A stretch of DNA of 64,000 nucleotides from Streptomyces sp. NBC_00341 (GTDB lineage: Bacteria; Actinomycetota; Actinomycetes; Streptomycetales; Streptomycetaceae). The DNA is taken from assembly GCF_041435055.1 (NCBI RefSeq), contig NZ_CP108002.1:8494001-8558000 (forward strand), written 5' to 3'. Positions 1-11,700 of the stretch are shown here, piece by piece (the first letter of the stretch is position 1; the number at the start of each line of letters is the position of its first letter). The position numbers were made by a program, and so were the translations under genes. Below the pieces are notes generated by a model that did no database searches, had not been told where the DNA came from, and saw only the letters and a list, made by a program, of their open reading frames with translations.

Positions 1-1
1 G

Positions 2-2983
2 CTGTTCGGCGAGGGCCCGGCCCACTTCGACCTCCAGCCGTCCGCGCTCGGGGACCAGATGGTCTTCGCGAGCCGCCGCGACGAGAAGGCACCGCAGGTC
101 TACCTGCGGACCGCCGACGGGTCGGTGCGCAAACTGACCAGCGGCCGGTACGCCGGGCACCCCCAGCTGACCCCGGACGGCAGCTCCGTCGTGTTCGACT
201 CCGCGGAGCCAGGGGGCGCGGACGGCGGCAAGCAGCGCGACCTGTGGATGGTGCGCACCGACGGCACCGGCCTCACCCGGCTCACCGACACCCCCTGGGA
301 CGAGGAGTGCCCGACGGTCTCCCCGGACGGGCAGCGCCTGGCGTACTCCGGCGGCAACCAGCCTGCGGCCGGCATGCAGATCTACGTACGGCCCCTGGCG
401 GGCGGCGACACCGCGGCTTCCCCGGGCGGCGACACCCTGCTCACAGACCCGGCCAACGGCGCGGCCACCGAGCCGGCCTGGAACCCGGTCGACGATCCCG
501 CGCACCGCGACCAGATCGCGTACACCGCCGCAGGACCGCCGGGACCCCGGCTGCGGGTGACGGACGGGCGTACCGACGGGCCGCTGCTGGGGGGCGTACA
601 GGCAGAGTGGCGTACCCACGGGGCAGCGTGGCTGCCCGACGGGGACGGCGTGCTGTTCCTGAGCCCGGACCGCACCTGCGACTGCGAGGGCGACTGGGAC
701 CACGTGTTCCGGGTGCCCGCGCACTCCGACGGCACACCGGACCTGGAGCTCAGCGAGGACCGGGAGGTCGAATCGCCCACCTGGACCGGCACGGTCCAGG
801 ACGGCGGTGTGGTGGTCGAGCGGATCTCCGCCGCCGGTCCGCACGAGGTGACGCTCCAGGACGCCCGGTCGGACGGTTCCGACCCCCGCGACCTGGGCCT
901 GACGATCCTCAACGAGGACCCGGCCGCGGACACCGACACCGACCCCACGCACGACCCGCTCTTCCGGCCGGCCACGGGGGACCCGTGGACCGAGCGGCAG
1001 AACTACACGCCCGACGGCCGCAGGATCGTGGTGACCCGTTTCGAGGGCGAGGACGACAACCGCGTCGAGCGGATCTTGATGGTGGACGCCGACGGCTCCA
1101 ACAAGGCGTACATGAAACTCGACGGACGCGGACCGAAGGACTGGGACACCGACCCGACGTTCTCCCCGGACGGCAAGTACCTCGCCTTCACCCGGACTTC
1201 GCCCGGAGGAGTCGGCGACGCGGCGGGCCCCAGCAGCATCCTGATCGCGGACGTCGCGACCGGCGAGATCCGCGACCGGATCACCGCGCCGGCCGGGCAG
1301 CCCCAGGGCGGCGACGCCCAGCCCACCTGGTCTTCCGACGGCACCACCCTGGCCTTCACCCGCAACCAGGTGATCGACGGGGGCGGCGGCAACAAGCACA
1401 TCTGGACCGTGCCGGTGAACAATCTGGCCGCGCAGCGCGACCTGAGCGCCACGGCCTGCCCGGGGAGCTGCGAAGTCATCGACGACAGCCCGGCGTTCTC
1501 CCCGGACGGGCTCAGCATCGCCTTCAACCGGAAGAACGGCGGCGGCCTGACCGACCAGCGCAACGGCATCCTGCTGACCTCGCTGGCCGACGGCGGCTGC
1601 CAGGTACTGCTGCCCGAGGCCGCCCACAACCTCCCCGACGGCTGCCGCCAGGAGCTGCCGGACACCTCGCTCACCGGCCCCTTCCAGCCGCGCGACGCCG
1701 CCTGGACGGCCGACGGCACGGGCCTGGTCATCAGCTCCCGCGAGGCGCTCCCGGCCAACAGCCCGGAGAAGCTCTACCACCTGGACATCGCGACCTGCGC
1801 CCTCAGCCCGCTCACCACAGGTCTCCCCGGACGCCAGAAGGAACCCAGCGTCCAGCAGTCCGTGGACCTCGCGGTGCACGCGCCCGGCAACGTCCCGGCG
1901 GTGGCCGTCGGCCGCTCCACGACGATCCCCGTCGATGTGGTGAACAACGGCCCCGCCGCCTCCCCTGGCACCCGGCTGACCATCGCCCCGCCGCCCGGTG
2001 CCCGGGTCACCGGACTGACCTGGCCCGGCGGCACCTGCGACGCGGCCTCCCTCCAGTGCGACGTCGGAGTGGTGCGGCCCGGCACCACGGTCCCGGTGAG
2101 CGTCACCCTCGTCGGGGTCACCCCCGGCGACGCGCCGTTCGACTGGTCGGTCACCGGCGCCGTACAGGACCCACTGCCCAGCGACAACGCCGTCCGGACC
2201 GTGGTGCCGGTGCGCGAGGACACCCCGCCCCCGACGACGACACCGCAACCCCCGACACCCACCCGCGCGCCTCCCACCACCGAGCCGCCCCCCGCCACCA
2301 CACCGCCCACCGTGCCCCCGGCGCCGCCCGAGCCCGCCGCAGGACCCGCGGTGCGCGTCACGGCGCAGCCCAACCCCGGCTATGTCGGCGGACGCGTCGT
2401 CGTGACGTACACCGTGCGCAACGGCCGTGAGGCGCTGGCGACCGGGCTGCGGCTGAAGGTCGGCCTGCCCCGGGGCCTCCCGAACAGCGGACCGCCGGCG
2501 GGCTGCGACCGCTCGTGGGTGTGCGCGCTGCCGGACCTGACCCCCGGCGCCAGCACCGTCGTCCGCGTCGTCCTCAGCCCGGACAAGGCCCTGACCAGCA
2601 GCGTCACCGGCCTGCTCACCACCACCGGCACCGACGCCGACAAGAGCGACAACACCGCCAGGCAGCCACTTCGCATCCTCCAGCCCCGCATCGTCGCGGT
2701 CCCGCCGATCGGCAAGCCCGGCTTCGTCACCTCGGTGCGCGGCAAGGACTTCCCGCCGGGAGCACCGGTGCGGTTCACCTGGAAGCCGGGGATCACCGCG
2801 GCGGCGGCGCCGACCGTCCCGCAGCCCGACGGCACGTTCATCGGCCAGCTGCTCATCCTCGCCAAGGACGAGACCGGACCACGCGTCATCACGGCCAGGG
2901 GCCCCGGGTTCTCGGCGGTGAAGACCGACTTCCTGGTCGTCATCGGCAACTGGCAGCCGCCCGGCGAGATGACCCGCCGGTGA
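2..2983 (+). CDS. PD40 beta-propeller / DUF11 protein, 5' end outside window
   Basis: The reading frame is open from base 2, so the true start and any signal peptide lie upstream; 993 residues are visible. The first ~600 residues carry repeated TolB/PD40-type blades seen as SPDG/TPDG followed by a hydrophobic strand (for example SPDGQRLAY, TPDGRRIVV, SPDGKYLAF, SPDGLSIAF). A DUF11-like Ig domain follows at about 620-725, then a Pro/Thr linker (about 740-775), a second DUF11-like domain (about 780-885) and a C-terminal IPT-like beta domain. Such domains usually bind ligands or form stalks; no catalytic motif is seen. Its stop overlaps the GTG of the next CIS gene, so it is translationally coupled to the injection-system operon. 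Its role there is unknown: cargo, accessory or structural are all possible. Confidence 0.85.
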   Translation: MFGEGPAHFDLQPSALGDQMVFASRRDEKAPQVYLRTADGSVRKLTSGRYAGHPQLTPDGSSVVFDSAEPGGADGGKQRDLWMVRTDGTGLTRLTDTPWDEECPTVSPDGQRLAYSGGNQPAAGMQIYVRPLAGGDTAASPGGDTLLTDPANGAATEPAWNPVDDPAHRDQIAYTAAGPPGPRLRVTDGRTDGPLLGGVQAEWRTHGAAWLPDGDGVLFLSPDRTCDCEGDWDHVFRVPAHSDGTPDLELSEDREVESPTWTGTVQDGGVVVERISAAGPHEVTLQDARSDGSDPRDLGLTILNEDPAADTDTDPTHDPLFRPATGDPWTERQNYTPDGRRIVVTRFEGEDDNRVERILMVDADGSNKAYMKLDGRGPKDWDTDPTFSPDGKYLAFTRTSPGGVGDAAGPSSILIADVATGEIRDRITAPAGQPQGGDAQPTWSSDGTTLAFTRNQVIDGGGGNKHIWTVPVNNLAAQRDLSATACPGSCEVIDDSPAFSPDGLSIAFNRKNGGGLTDQRNGILLTSLADGGCQVLLPEAAHNLPDGCRQELPDTSLTGPFQPRDAAWTADGTGLVISSREALPANSPEKLYHLDIATCALSPLTTGLPGRQKEPSVQQSVDLAVHAPGNVPAVAVGRSTTIPVDVVNNGPAASPGTRLTIAPPPGARVTGLTWPGGTCDAASLQCDVGVVRPGTTVPVSVTLVGVTPGDAPFDWSVTGAVQDPLPSDNAVRTVVPVREDTPPPTTTPQPPTPTRAPPTTEPPPATTPPTVPPAPPEPAAGPAVRVTAQPNPGYVGGRVVVTYTVRNGREALATGLRLKVGLPRGLPNSGPPAGCDRSWVCALPDLTPGASTVVRVVLSPDKALTSSVTGLLTTTGTDADKSDNTARQPLRILQPRIVAVPPIGKPGFVTSVRGKDFPPGAPVRFTWKPGITAAAAPTVPQPDGTFIGQLLILAKDETGPRVITARGPGFSAVKTDFLVVIGNWQPPGEMTRR

Positions 2984-3684
2984 TCCACGAGGTCGACGAG
3001 GCGATGCGCCGCCTGCTCGGTGAGTCCGGACTGGAGGCATCGGGCGTCGAAGTGGCCTTCGACGCCCCCACCAAGGACTGGGCGGCACGCCGCAACGCCC
3101 CCACGGTCTGCGTCTTCCTGTACGACATCCGGGAGGACGCCACCCGGCGCGGCAGCGGCGCCGGGGAGGTGTACGACGCGGACGGGCACCTGGTCGCGCG
3201 CCGCACCCCGCCGCGCTGGTTCGAGCTGACCTACCTGGTCACCGCGTGGGCGAGCCGCCCGCAGGACGAGCACCGGCTGCTCTCGCAGGTGCTCGCCTGC
3301 CTGGTGGCCACCGACACGCTGCCCGCCCGGCTGCTCACCGGCACACTCGCCGAACTCGGCCTGACCGTCAGCCTGGACACCGCCGGGGGCAGGCTCGACG
3401 CACCGGCCGCGTCGGACGTGTGGTCGGCGCTCGGCGGCGAGCTGAAGGCATCGCTTGGGGTACTGGTGCGGGCGCCGCTCGCCGGAGTGAGCACGGTCGT
3501 CGCGCCGCCGGTCACCGAAGGGCTCGTCGTGCGCTCCGCCACCCGGAGCGAGGACGGCGACGCGGTGCCGGGTCGGCGGCTGCGCTATACGGGGACGAGC
3601 GAGGCCGGGCCGGACGGCTTCGCCGGACCGCGCGAGCGGCGGCCCGCCCCCGCACGCCGCCGCCGGGGGGACCGCCAGCCGTGA
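2980..3684 (+). CDS. DUF4255 (Pvc16 N-terminal-type) CIS tail-terminator/cap protein
   Basis: The 234-aa product starts at a GTG overlapping the previous stop (GTGA). Its N-terminus MIHEVDEAMRRLL and the following segments FLYDIRED and WFELTYLVTAW are typical of DUF4255 proteins. In Afp/PVC-type injection systems this family (Afp16/Pvc16) caps the distal end of the tube and sheath and sets their termination. It sits directly before the AAA+ ATPase, as these two genes often pair in such loci. The C-terminal third is Arg/Pro-rich. The gene ends in a second 4-nt overlap with the ATPase. The cap role is inferred from family and context. Confidence 0.88.
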   Translation: MIHEVDEAMRRLLGESGLEASGVEVAFDAPTKDWAARRNAPTVCVFLYDIREDATRRGSGAGEVYDADGHLVARRTPPRWFELTYLVTAWASRPQDEHRLLSQVLACLVATDTLPARLLTGTLAELGLTVSLDTAGGRLDAPAASDVWSALGGELKASLGVLVRAPLAGVSTVVAPPVTEGLVVRSATRSEDGDAVPGRRLRYTGTSEAGPDGFAGPRERRPAPARRRRGDRQP

Positions 3685-5855
3685 CACACACCGCCGAACC
3701 CGCTGTCCTCACCGAGCCCGAGCCCGAGCCCGGTTCCGAGCCCGCGAACCGGCACGACGCCCGGCCGGATGTCCGGCGCGAGCGCCGCCCCGCCGCCCCG
3801 CCGGATGCCGAGGAGCCCCAACTCTGGTCCCGGCTCCGCCTGGTCGAGGAGCGGGTGCGGCGCGCCGTGGAGGACCGTCGCGCCGCCGACCCCGATCCCG
3901 ACGACCCGTACCGGGGCCAGTACTTCACCCCCGAGGCGATCACCCGCATCCTGGACGAGCCCGGCGGCCTCGGCGTACCCGCCCAGGAGGCATGGCAGCC
4001 GGCTCCCGGGTCGGTGCTCGAAGGCCTCGCCGTACGGTTCGGACTGTCCCCGCTGGACCTGGACCTGCTCCTGATCGCGGTGGCGCCGGACCTGGACGCC
4101 CGGTTCGAACGGTTCTACGGCTACCTCAACGACGACCTGACGCGCCGGCGACCCACGGTCGGGCTCGCCCTGGAGCTGTGCGGGCTGGCCGGCGCCGCGC
4201 CCGCCCGGTTCCGGCTCGCCCCCGGGGCACCGCTCGTCGAGGCCGGTCTGGTCCTGGTCACCGAGCCGGAACGGCCGCCGCTCTCCCGCGTCCTGGCCGT
4301 CCCCGACCGGGTCTCCGGGCACCTCCTGGGCAACGCCCACCCCGACGCCCGGCTGGCCGGGGTGCTCGGCGACACCGCTGAGGACCCGACCGCGGAGGCG
4401 GCGGAGATCCAGCGGGCCGCGGCCGCCGCCGGCAGCGGCACCGGCCTGGTCCACCTGCGCAGCCGGGGCGGCGACGCCGAGGGCCTGGCCACCGCCGCGC
4501 TGCGCGCGGCCGGGCTGCGCCCGCTCGTCCTGGACGCGGTGGCGCTCGCCCGGCGCTCCGGCGATGTTCCGGAACTCGCCAGGGTGACCGCCCGCGAAGC
4601 CCGGCTGACCGGCTCCGGGGTCGTCCTCGGCCCCGTGGAGGCGCTGCCCGCGGAACCCGTCGAACGGGCCCGGACACTGGCGGCGTTGTGCGCGGCGCTG
4701 CGGGGAATCCCGCTGTTCACGCACGGCACCACCGGCTGGGACCCGGCGTGGGCGGGCGACGCCCCCGTCGTCCTGACCGTGCCGGCGCCGTCTCCCGAGC
4801 GGCAGGCGGCGCGCTGGCGGCACGCCCTCGACCGGGCCGCCGGCGAAGGCTCCGTGACCGGCGACGCCGAGGCGCTCGCCAGGGCGGTCGCCGCGCACCG
4901 CCTGGACTCCGGGCAGTTGCGCCGCGCCGCGGACGCGGCGGTACGCACAGCCGCCCTGGCCGGCGGACCGGTCCGCCCCGAGGACCTGCAGAGCGCCGTA
5001 CGCGCCCAGAACGGCGCGGGGCTCGACCGGCTCGCCCGTCGGGTGGAGCCGGGCGTCGGCTGGGACGACCTGGTCCTCCCGCCGCTCACCCACCGGCGGC
5101 TGCGCGAACTCGCGCTGCGCGCCCGCCACCGGGAGCAGGTGCTGGGGCAGTGGGGGATGCGGCCCGGCGGCGGCAGGGGGCGTGGCGTGATCGCGCTGTT
5201 CGCGGGGGAGTCGGGCACCGGCAAGACCATGTCCGCCGAGGTCGTCGCGGCCGACCTGGGGATGGACCTGTACGTGGTGGACCTGTCCACGGTCGTCGAC
5301 AAGTACGTCGGGGAGACCGAGAAGAACCTGGAGCGGATCTTCACCGAGGCCTCCGCGGTCAACGCGGTCCTGCTCTTCGACGAGGCCGACGCCATCTTCG
5401 GCAAGCGCTCCGAGGTGAAGGACGCCCACGACCGGCACGCCAACATCGAGTCGGCGTACCTGCTCCAGCGCATGGAGTCGTTCGACGGGATCGCCGTGCT
5501 GACCACCAATCTGCGGGCCAACCTGGACGAGGCGTTCACCCGCCGCCTGGACGTGGTCGCGGACTTCCCGGTGCCCGACTCCGGCCAGCGCCTCGCCCTC
5601 TGGGACCGGTGCCTGGGCGACCGGCTGCCCCGGGCCGACGACCTGGACCTCGGCTTCTGCGCGGACCGCTTCGAACTGGCCGGAGGCTCGATCCGGGCCT
5701 GCGCGGTGACCGCGGCGTACCTGGCGGCGGAGTCCGGCAGCCCGCTCACCATGCGCCAGGTGGTGACCGCGGTCGTGCAGGAGTACCGCAAGCTCGGACG
5801 GCTGGTCCTGGAGGGCGAGTTCGGCCCGTACATGACCGAGGCCGCCGGCGCCTGA
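3681..5855 (+). CDS. AAA+ ATPase of contractile injection system (Afp15/Pvc15-like)
   Basis: The 724-aa product starts at a GTG overlapping the DUF4255 stop. Residues 1-45 are Pro/Glu-rich and disordered. A helical N-domain follows, and the C-terminal AAA+ module carries Walker A GESGTGKT at about 509-516, Walker B LLFDEAD around 565-571, a sensor-1 TTNLR and the Arg-finger region EAFTRRLD. This is the ATPase found in nearly all eCIS loci. In characterised systems it is needed for particle assembly or stability but is not part of the mature particle. The order DUF4255-ATPase-sheath matches actinobacterial CIS clusters. Confidence 0.93.
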   Translation: MTHTAEPAVLTEPEPEPGSEPANRHDARPDVRRERRPAAPPDAEEPQLWSRLRLVEERVRRAVEDRRAADPDPDDPYRGQYFTPEAITRILDEPGGLGVPAQEAWQPAPGSVLEGLAVRFGLSPLDLDLLLIAVAPDLDARFERFYGYLNDDLTRRRPTVGLALELCGLAGAAPARFRLAPGAPLVEAGLVLVTEPERPPLSRVLAVPDRVSGHLLGNAHPDARLAGVLGDTAEDPTAEAAEIQRAAAAAGSGTGLVHLRSRGGDAEGLATAALRAAGLRPLVLDAVALARRSGDVPELARVTAREARLTGSGVVLGPVEALPAEPVERARTLAALCAALRGIPLFTHGTTGWDPAWAGDAPVVLTVPAPSPERQAARWRHALDRAAGEGSVTGDAEALARAVAAHRLDSGQLRRAADAAVRTAALAGGPVRPEDLQSAVRAQNGAGLDRLARRVEPGVGWDDLVLPPLTHRRLRELALRARHREQVLGQWGMRPGGGRGRGVIALFAGESGTGKTMSAEVVAADLGMDLYVVDLSTVVDKYVGETEKNLERIFTEASAVNAVLLFDEADAIFGKRSEVKDAHDRHANIESAYLLQRMESFDGIAVLTTNLRANLDEAFTRRLDVVADFPVPDSGQRLALWDRCLGDRLPRADDLDLGFCADRFELAGGSIRACAVTAAYLAAESGSPLTMRQVVTAVVQEYRKLGRLVLEGEFGPYMTEAAGA

Positions 5856-6040
5856 GGCGCGTACGGCCGTGAACCGGGCCGTCACCACCTGCCACCTGGC
5901 CCGGACGGTCAGCGCGGAGCGTCCCGGAAAGGCAGCGGCCTTGCCCCCGGCCAGGTCCGCGAGTCCCTGTCGCTGTGGCGGGCCGGCAGCGAAGACTCGG
6001 CCTGGACACAGGTGACCCGTAAGGACGCGAAGGAGCGAGT

Positions 6041-7594
<1,554 letters not shown>

Positions 7595-7628
7595 CCCGCG
7601 GGTCAGCAAAGAAAGGTGACAGACAGTC

Positions 7629-8069
7629 ATGGCAGAGGGCGATGCTCTTTCCACCCACGTCTTCGGCGTGCAGCTCGGCGGCTACCTGGTCGAGTCGATT
7701 CAGGAGATCAGCGGGCTGACCGTCGAGGAGGAGGTCGTCGAGGTCCGTCAGGTCAGCGCGGAGGGCAAGCAGATCATCCGCAAGCAGCCCGGCGCCCGGC
7801 AGGCCGGCGAGGTCACGATCACCCGTGGACTCGACCAGAGCAGCGAGTTCACCTCGTGGATCAAGGAGACCCTGAACAAGGGTGCCGTGGACACCGCGCG
7901 GCAGAACCTCACCATCGAGATCAAGGACTCCGAGGGCAGCACGGTCCGGCGCATCCAGCTGATGCAGGGCTGGGCCTCGAAGTGGGAGGGCCCGTCGCTC
8001 AAGGCGGGCGAGTCCGCCGCGGCCACCGAGTCCGTCACGATCGTCTTCGAGGAGATCGTCGTCGAATGA
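7629..8069 (+). CDS. Inner tail tube protein 1 (gp19-like)
   Basis: The 146-aa product matches the T4 gp19/Hcp-like tube family in length and pattern: beta strands around FGVQLGGYLVESIQEISGL, the EVTITRGLDQSSEF turn and a C-terminal ATESVTIVFEEIVVE. It lies 34 nt after the sheath gene with a GAAAGGTGA ribosome-binding site. Being the first tube gene after the sheath, it probably builds the main tube (Afp1-like). The second tube-like gene at 11834 would then be the baseplate-proximal tube-initiator. Its stop overlaps the next start (ATGA). Confidence 0.95.
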   Translation: MAEGDALSTHVFGVQLGGYLVESIQEISGLTVEEEVVEVRQVSAEGKQIIRKQPGARQAGEVTITRGLDQSSEFTSWIKETLNKGAVDTARQNLTIEIKDSEGSTVRRIQLMQGWASKWEGPSLKAGESAAATESVTIVFEEIVVE

Positions 8070-8560
8070 GGCGTCGTACGGTGACCGCGGGCAACCTGGA
8101 GGAAATCCTCCAGGCGACGGAGCCCGCCCCGGTACCGGAGCAGGCGGCGGCCGCCCCCGCCCCCGCTCCGGCGCCCCGGGAGGACCACAGACTGCGCACC
8201 GAGTTCGAGTTCGAGCTCCCGCGCGGGTACGTGGACGAGGCTGGCACGGTGCACCGGCACGGCTCGATGCGCCTGGCGACCGCCCGTGACGAGCTGCGGC
8301 CCCAGATCGACCTGCGGGTCAAGGAGAACCCGGCGTACCTGAGCGTGGTGCTGCTCAGCCAGGTGATCACCCGGCTCGGCGCGATCACCGATGTGCACGC
8401 CGGGGTGGTGGAGCGGATGTACGCCACCGACGTGGCGTTCCTCCAGGACTTCTACCGCCGCGTCAACAGCGAGGGCCACACGCGGGCGGCGGTGACCTGC
8501 CCGCACTGCGAGGGCGGCTTCGAGGTCGACCTCTCGGGTGGGCGCCTGGGGGAATCGTGA
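8066..8560 (+). CDS. T4 gp26-like baseplate hub assembly chaperone
   Basis: The 164-aa product has an Ala/Pro-rich N-terminal tail (about 1-45), a beta region with LRTEFEFELPRGYVD, then a helical segment with TARDELRPQIDLRVKEN, LLSQVITRLG and a C-terminal CPHCEGGFEVDL. The paired Cys and this helical pattern resemble the T4_baseplate (gp26 chaperone) family annotated after the tube gene in many eCIS clusters. It overlaps the tube stop by 4 nt and the next GTG by 4 nt. Function by family is help in assembling the baseplate hub. The assignment rests on pattern rather than a computed alignment. Confidence 0.75.
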   Translation: MRRRTVTAGNLEEILQATEPAPVPEQAAAAPAPAPAPREDHRLRTEFEFELPRGYVDEAGTVHRHGSMRLATARDELRPQIDLRVKENPAYLSVVLLSQVITRLGAITDVHAGVVERMYATDVAFLQDFYRRVNSEGHTRAAVTCPHCEGGFEVDLSGGRLGES

Positions 8561-8715
8561 CGTACGCCCTTCCCCGGCTCCGGGAGGAGATCGCGTACAT
8601 CGCCTACCACTTCCACTGGCAACGCGAGGAGATCCTCGACCTGACGCACGGCGAGCGCCAGGAGTGGGTATCCGAGATAGCCCGTATCAACACCCGTGTG
8701 AACGAAGGCGGTTGA
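8557..8715 (+). CDS. Small CIS-associated protein (DUF6760-type), 52 aa
   Basis: This very short gene starts at a GTG overlapping the previous stop (GTGA) and ends 4 nt before the next ATG. The product reads TYALPRLREEIAYIAYHFHW in its first half, then QREEILDLTHGERQEWVSEIARIN: an amphipathic helix followed by a conserved-looking acidic C-terminus. Small proteins with an EIAYIAYHFHW motif and an H-G-ER-WV-EI tail occur at this exact place in Streptomyces eCIS loci and are annotated DUF6760. Function is unknown; position suggests a baseplate or chaperone partner. It is easily missed because of its size. Confidence 0.85.
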   Translation: MTYALPRLREEIAYIAYHFHWQREEILDLTHGERQEWVSEIARINTRVNEGG

Positions 8716-8719
8716 GCGC

Positions 8720-11700
8720 ATGGCATGGCGGGACAGGCTGCGCCGCCGGACTGCCGGACCCGACACCGCGGACCGCCCCCGGGCTTCGGAGCGCACCGGC
8801 CCGTCCGGCCCCTCCGGCGACGACCGGGACCGGGGCGCCTCCGGTGGTCCGGCTCCTTCCGGCGGTCCGGCTCCCTCCGTGCCCGGCGACTGGGACGGCG
8901 GCTGGCGCCGCACCCCGCCGCCGCAGCTGACCGTGGCCCGCGCTCCGCTCGGTGTCAGCGACGGCCTCGCCTTCCGCGACGGCCTCGCGGCCTGGCAGAA
9001 CCCGTCGTTCGACGCCGGGCTCGGCCACGCCCTGCTGCCCACCGCCCCGACCGGCCTGGTGCGCGGCGTCACGCCACCCGCAGCCCCGCAGCCGACCCGT
9101 ACCGGCCGGGGGCCGCTGCTGCTGCGAGCCCTGCGCACGCAGGAGCCGAACAGCGCGGAGAGCGCCACGCCCCAGGCCGTCGCATCGAACCCGGGGAGCG
9201 CGGACGGCGGTACGCGGACGCCGACCGCCCGGACCCCACAGATCTCGCGCCGGACGCGTCCGGGCGCGGCATCGAGCACCGGAACCGGAACGGCGGGTAC
9301 GGGCTCCGGCCCGGCGCCTGCTGCGGCCCGTCCGGGCGGCGACAGTGCGGCGAGGGGGCGTCGTCCGGGCGGGACGCCCCGCGCCGGCCGTGGCATCACG
9401 TCTGCGGATTCCCCCGCCACGCTCCTTCCGCCGGACCCGCCTGTCCAGCGGGCAGCGGACCCGGCGACCGGCCCGGTCGTGACCCCCACAGACACCGGCA
9501 CCGGCCGGGTGGCGTCCGCTTCGCACATCCCGCTGGTACGACGCGTGTCCGTGGTCCCGGGCACAGCCGCCGCCCCGGCCCGGCCCGCTACCGGTGGACA
9601 CGCCTCGCGGACGCCGGGCGGCGCGTCCGAGCCGCACCAGGTGCGCGGGTCCCGCCCGACCGCCGGTTCCGCCGGCCGTACGTCGTCCGGCCCGGCCGTC
9701 CAGCGCTCCACGACCGGGACGCCGGGGTCCCGGCCCGAGCGGGAAGGCGGCGCGTCGACGGCATCCCGCGCCCCGGAGGCGTCCCGCGCCCCGAGGGTCG
9801 AGGGGGTCGCGGGGTTCCGCGAGGCCGTCCGTGTCCGCGCCGTCGGGCCGGTGCCGACCGTCGCCCGGCGTCCGGCCGGACCCGTGCGCCGGCTTCCGGC
9901 CCTGCGCCCCGCCACCGTTCGGGCAGCCGACGGCCGGGCCGCCCCGGACGCACCCGGACCCGACTCCGCGGCGCCCGCGCAGGCAGGGGCGGGGATGCGC
10001 TCGGCGCCGCTGGTACAGCGATCCGCCGACCGCGCGCCGCTCGGCGCACCGATGAGTGAACTGCCGTCCACGGCAACGCCGTTGGCGGCAGATGCCAAGG
10101 CTGTTCCGCCGGCCGCACGTACCGCGTCCGCGCCCGGTCCGGCGCTGCCCGTGGTCCAGCACCACTCGGAGCCCACGGCCGGTGCCCCGGCCCCCGGCAC
10201 TCCGAGCGCCCCCACGAAGCGGGCGCAGGCCCCGGACCGGGCCCCGGAGCGGACGACTTCGGACCGGAGGACTTCGGGCCGGACGACTTCGGGCGGGACG
10301 ACTCCGGACCGTACGGCTTCGGACCGTCGCACCGGGGCCCGTGCGCGCGGCGGCCTGGGCGCGCCGTTGTCCGAGCTGCCGCCCACCGCAGGCCTGCCGG
10401 GCGCAACCGGGTCCGGTGCCCGTCCTCCCCGTACAGCTCCCGGGCCCGACATCCAGCGTGCTCCGGCCGGCCAGGACCGTAGGTCCGGCGCAACTCCGGC
10501 GCATCCCACGGCGGACGGGAACCGGGGACGCGCGAAGGACGCGCCGCTGCTCGGTGCCTCCGCCGGGGACACGGGACGCCCTGATACGCCCTCGGGCGGT
10601 TCCGGGCCCGGCACTTCGGGTTCCGGCAGCCTCGGCTCCGGCCGGCAGCGGCCCGGGGACAGCAGCCCCGCCGCTCCGGCCCCGGTCGTCGTCGCCCGTG
10701 CCCCCGCGCCAGGCAACGCGAGCATCGCAGGCACCACAACTGCCGCAGGCGGCGCGAGTACTACAAGCAGCGCAAGCACGTCAGGTACTACAAGCACGTC
10801 AGGTACCGCGAGCACCACAGGAACCCCGAGAACCACGAGCACCCCGACCATGGGCGCCGTCGGCCCGCACCCCATCACGGTGGCCCGCGCCGGAGCGCAC
10901 GCCGCCTCTGCGCCGCCGCGCACCCTCTCGCTGCTCGCCGCGCGCCCGCTCGGCCTGAGCACCCATGCCCCGGAAGGCGTGGCGGCCCCCGTGGCCGCCC
11001 GCCCCGGAGGCCGTCCTGTGGTGGCGGCGCGCTGGCCCGGCGCACCGGCCCCCCAACGGAGTGGCTCCGCGCCGCCGTCGCAGGGTCCGTCCGCGACGGC
11101 CCCTGGCACGCCGCAGGTCCAGCGCGCTGCCACCGGACGCTCCTCCGGGGCCCGGACAGGGTCGGCGGGGCGCGGCGCACGGAGCAACGGTGCTCCGGAG
11201 TCCGTCCAGCGCGTCCCGGTCGTCCGGCCCGCGCCACTCACCCGGGGAGCGACCGGGGAAGCGGCACCGGCAGGCCCGGTACCGGCAAGGACGGTACAGA
11301 CAAGCGCCGCACAGGCAAGCGCCGCACCGGGAGGGCGGCCCGTACCCGTACGGCCCCTCCCGGTGACCGCCCCGCAGGCGCCGGCGCTCGCGGGCCGCCC
11401 CCCGGGCACACCGGCACCGGCACGGACGCCGGCAGGCACCGTCCCCGTGGTCCGGCCGAGGTCCACCCGGCCGACAGGCCCGGCGCCCCAGGTCCAGCGC
11501 GACGTGACCGGCGCGGGCGACGGCTCCGTACCCAACGGCTCCGTATCGAACAGCTCCGTATCGAACGGCTCCGCGTCCAAGGACCCCTTACCCGCCGCCG
11601 CACCGGCCAAGGCTCAGTCGCAGCGGTCGGGCACGACATCATCCGCCACCGGCAACGGCGCGGCCGGGCACGCCGGATCACCGCAGGCCTCCGGGGCCGA

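Noticed and set aside
3585..5888. 767-codon minus-strand open frame
   Set aside because: It lies opposite the AAA+ ATPase with its intact Walker motifs and has no recognisable domain.
10260..11580. CRISPR-like or integron-like repeats
   Set aside because: The repeats are short, contiguous and in frame with the Pro/Ser/Thr-rich coding region, with no spacers.
8452..11610. 1052-codon open frame on the minus strand
   Set aside because: It is the antisense shadow of the low-complexity CIS gene; GC-rich third positions remove stops. It has no ribosome-binding site or family motif.
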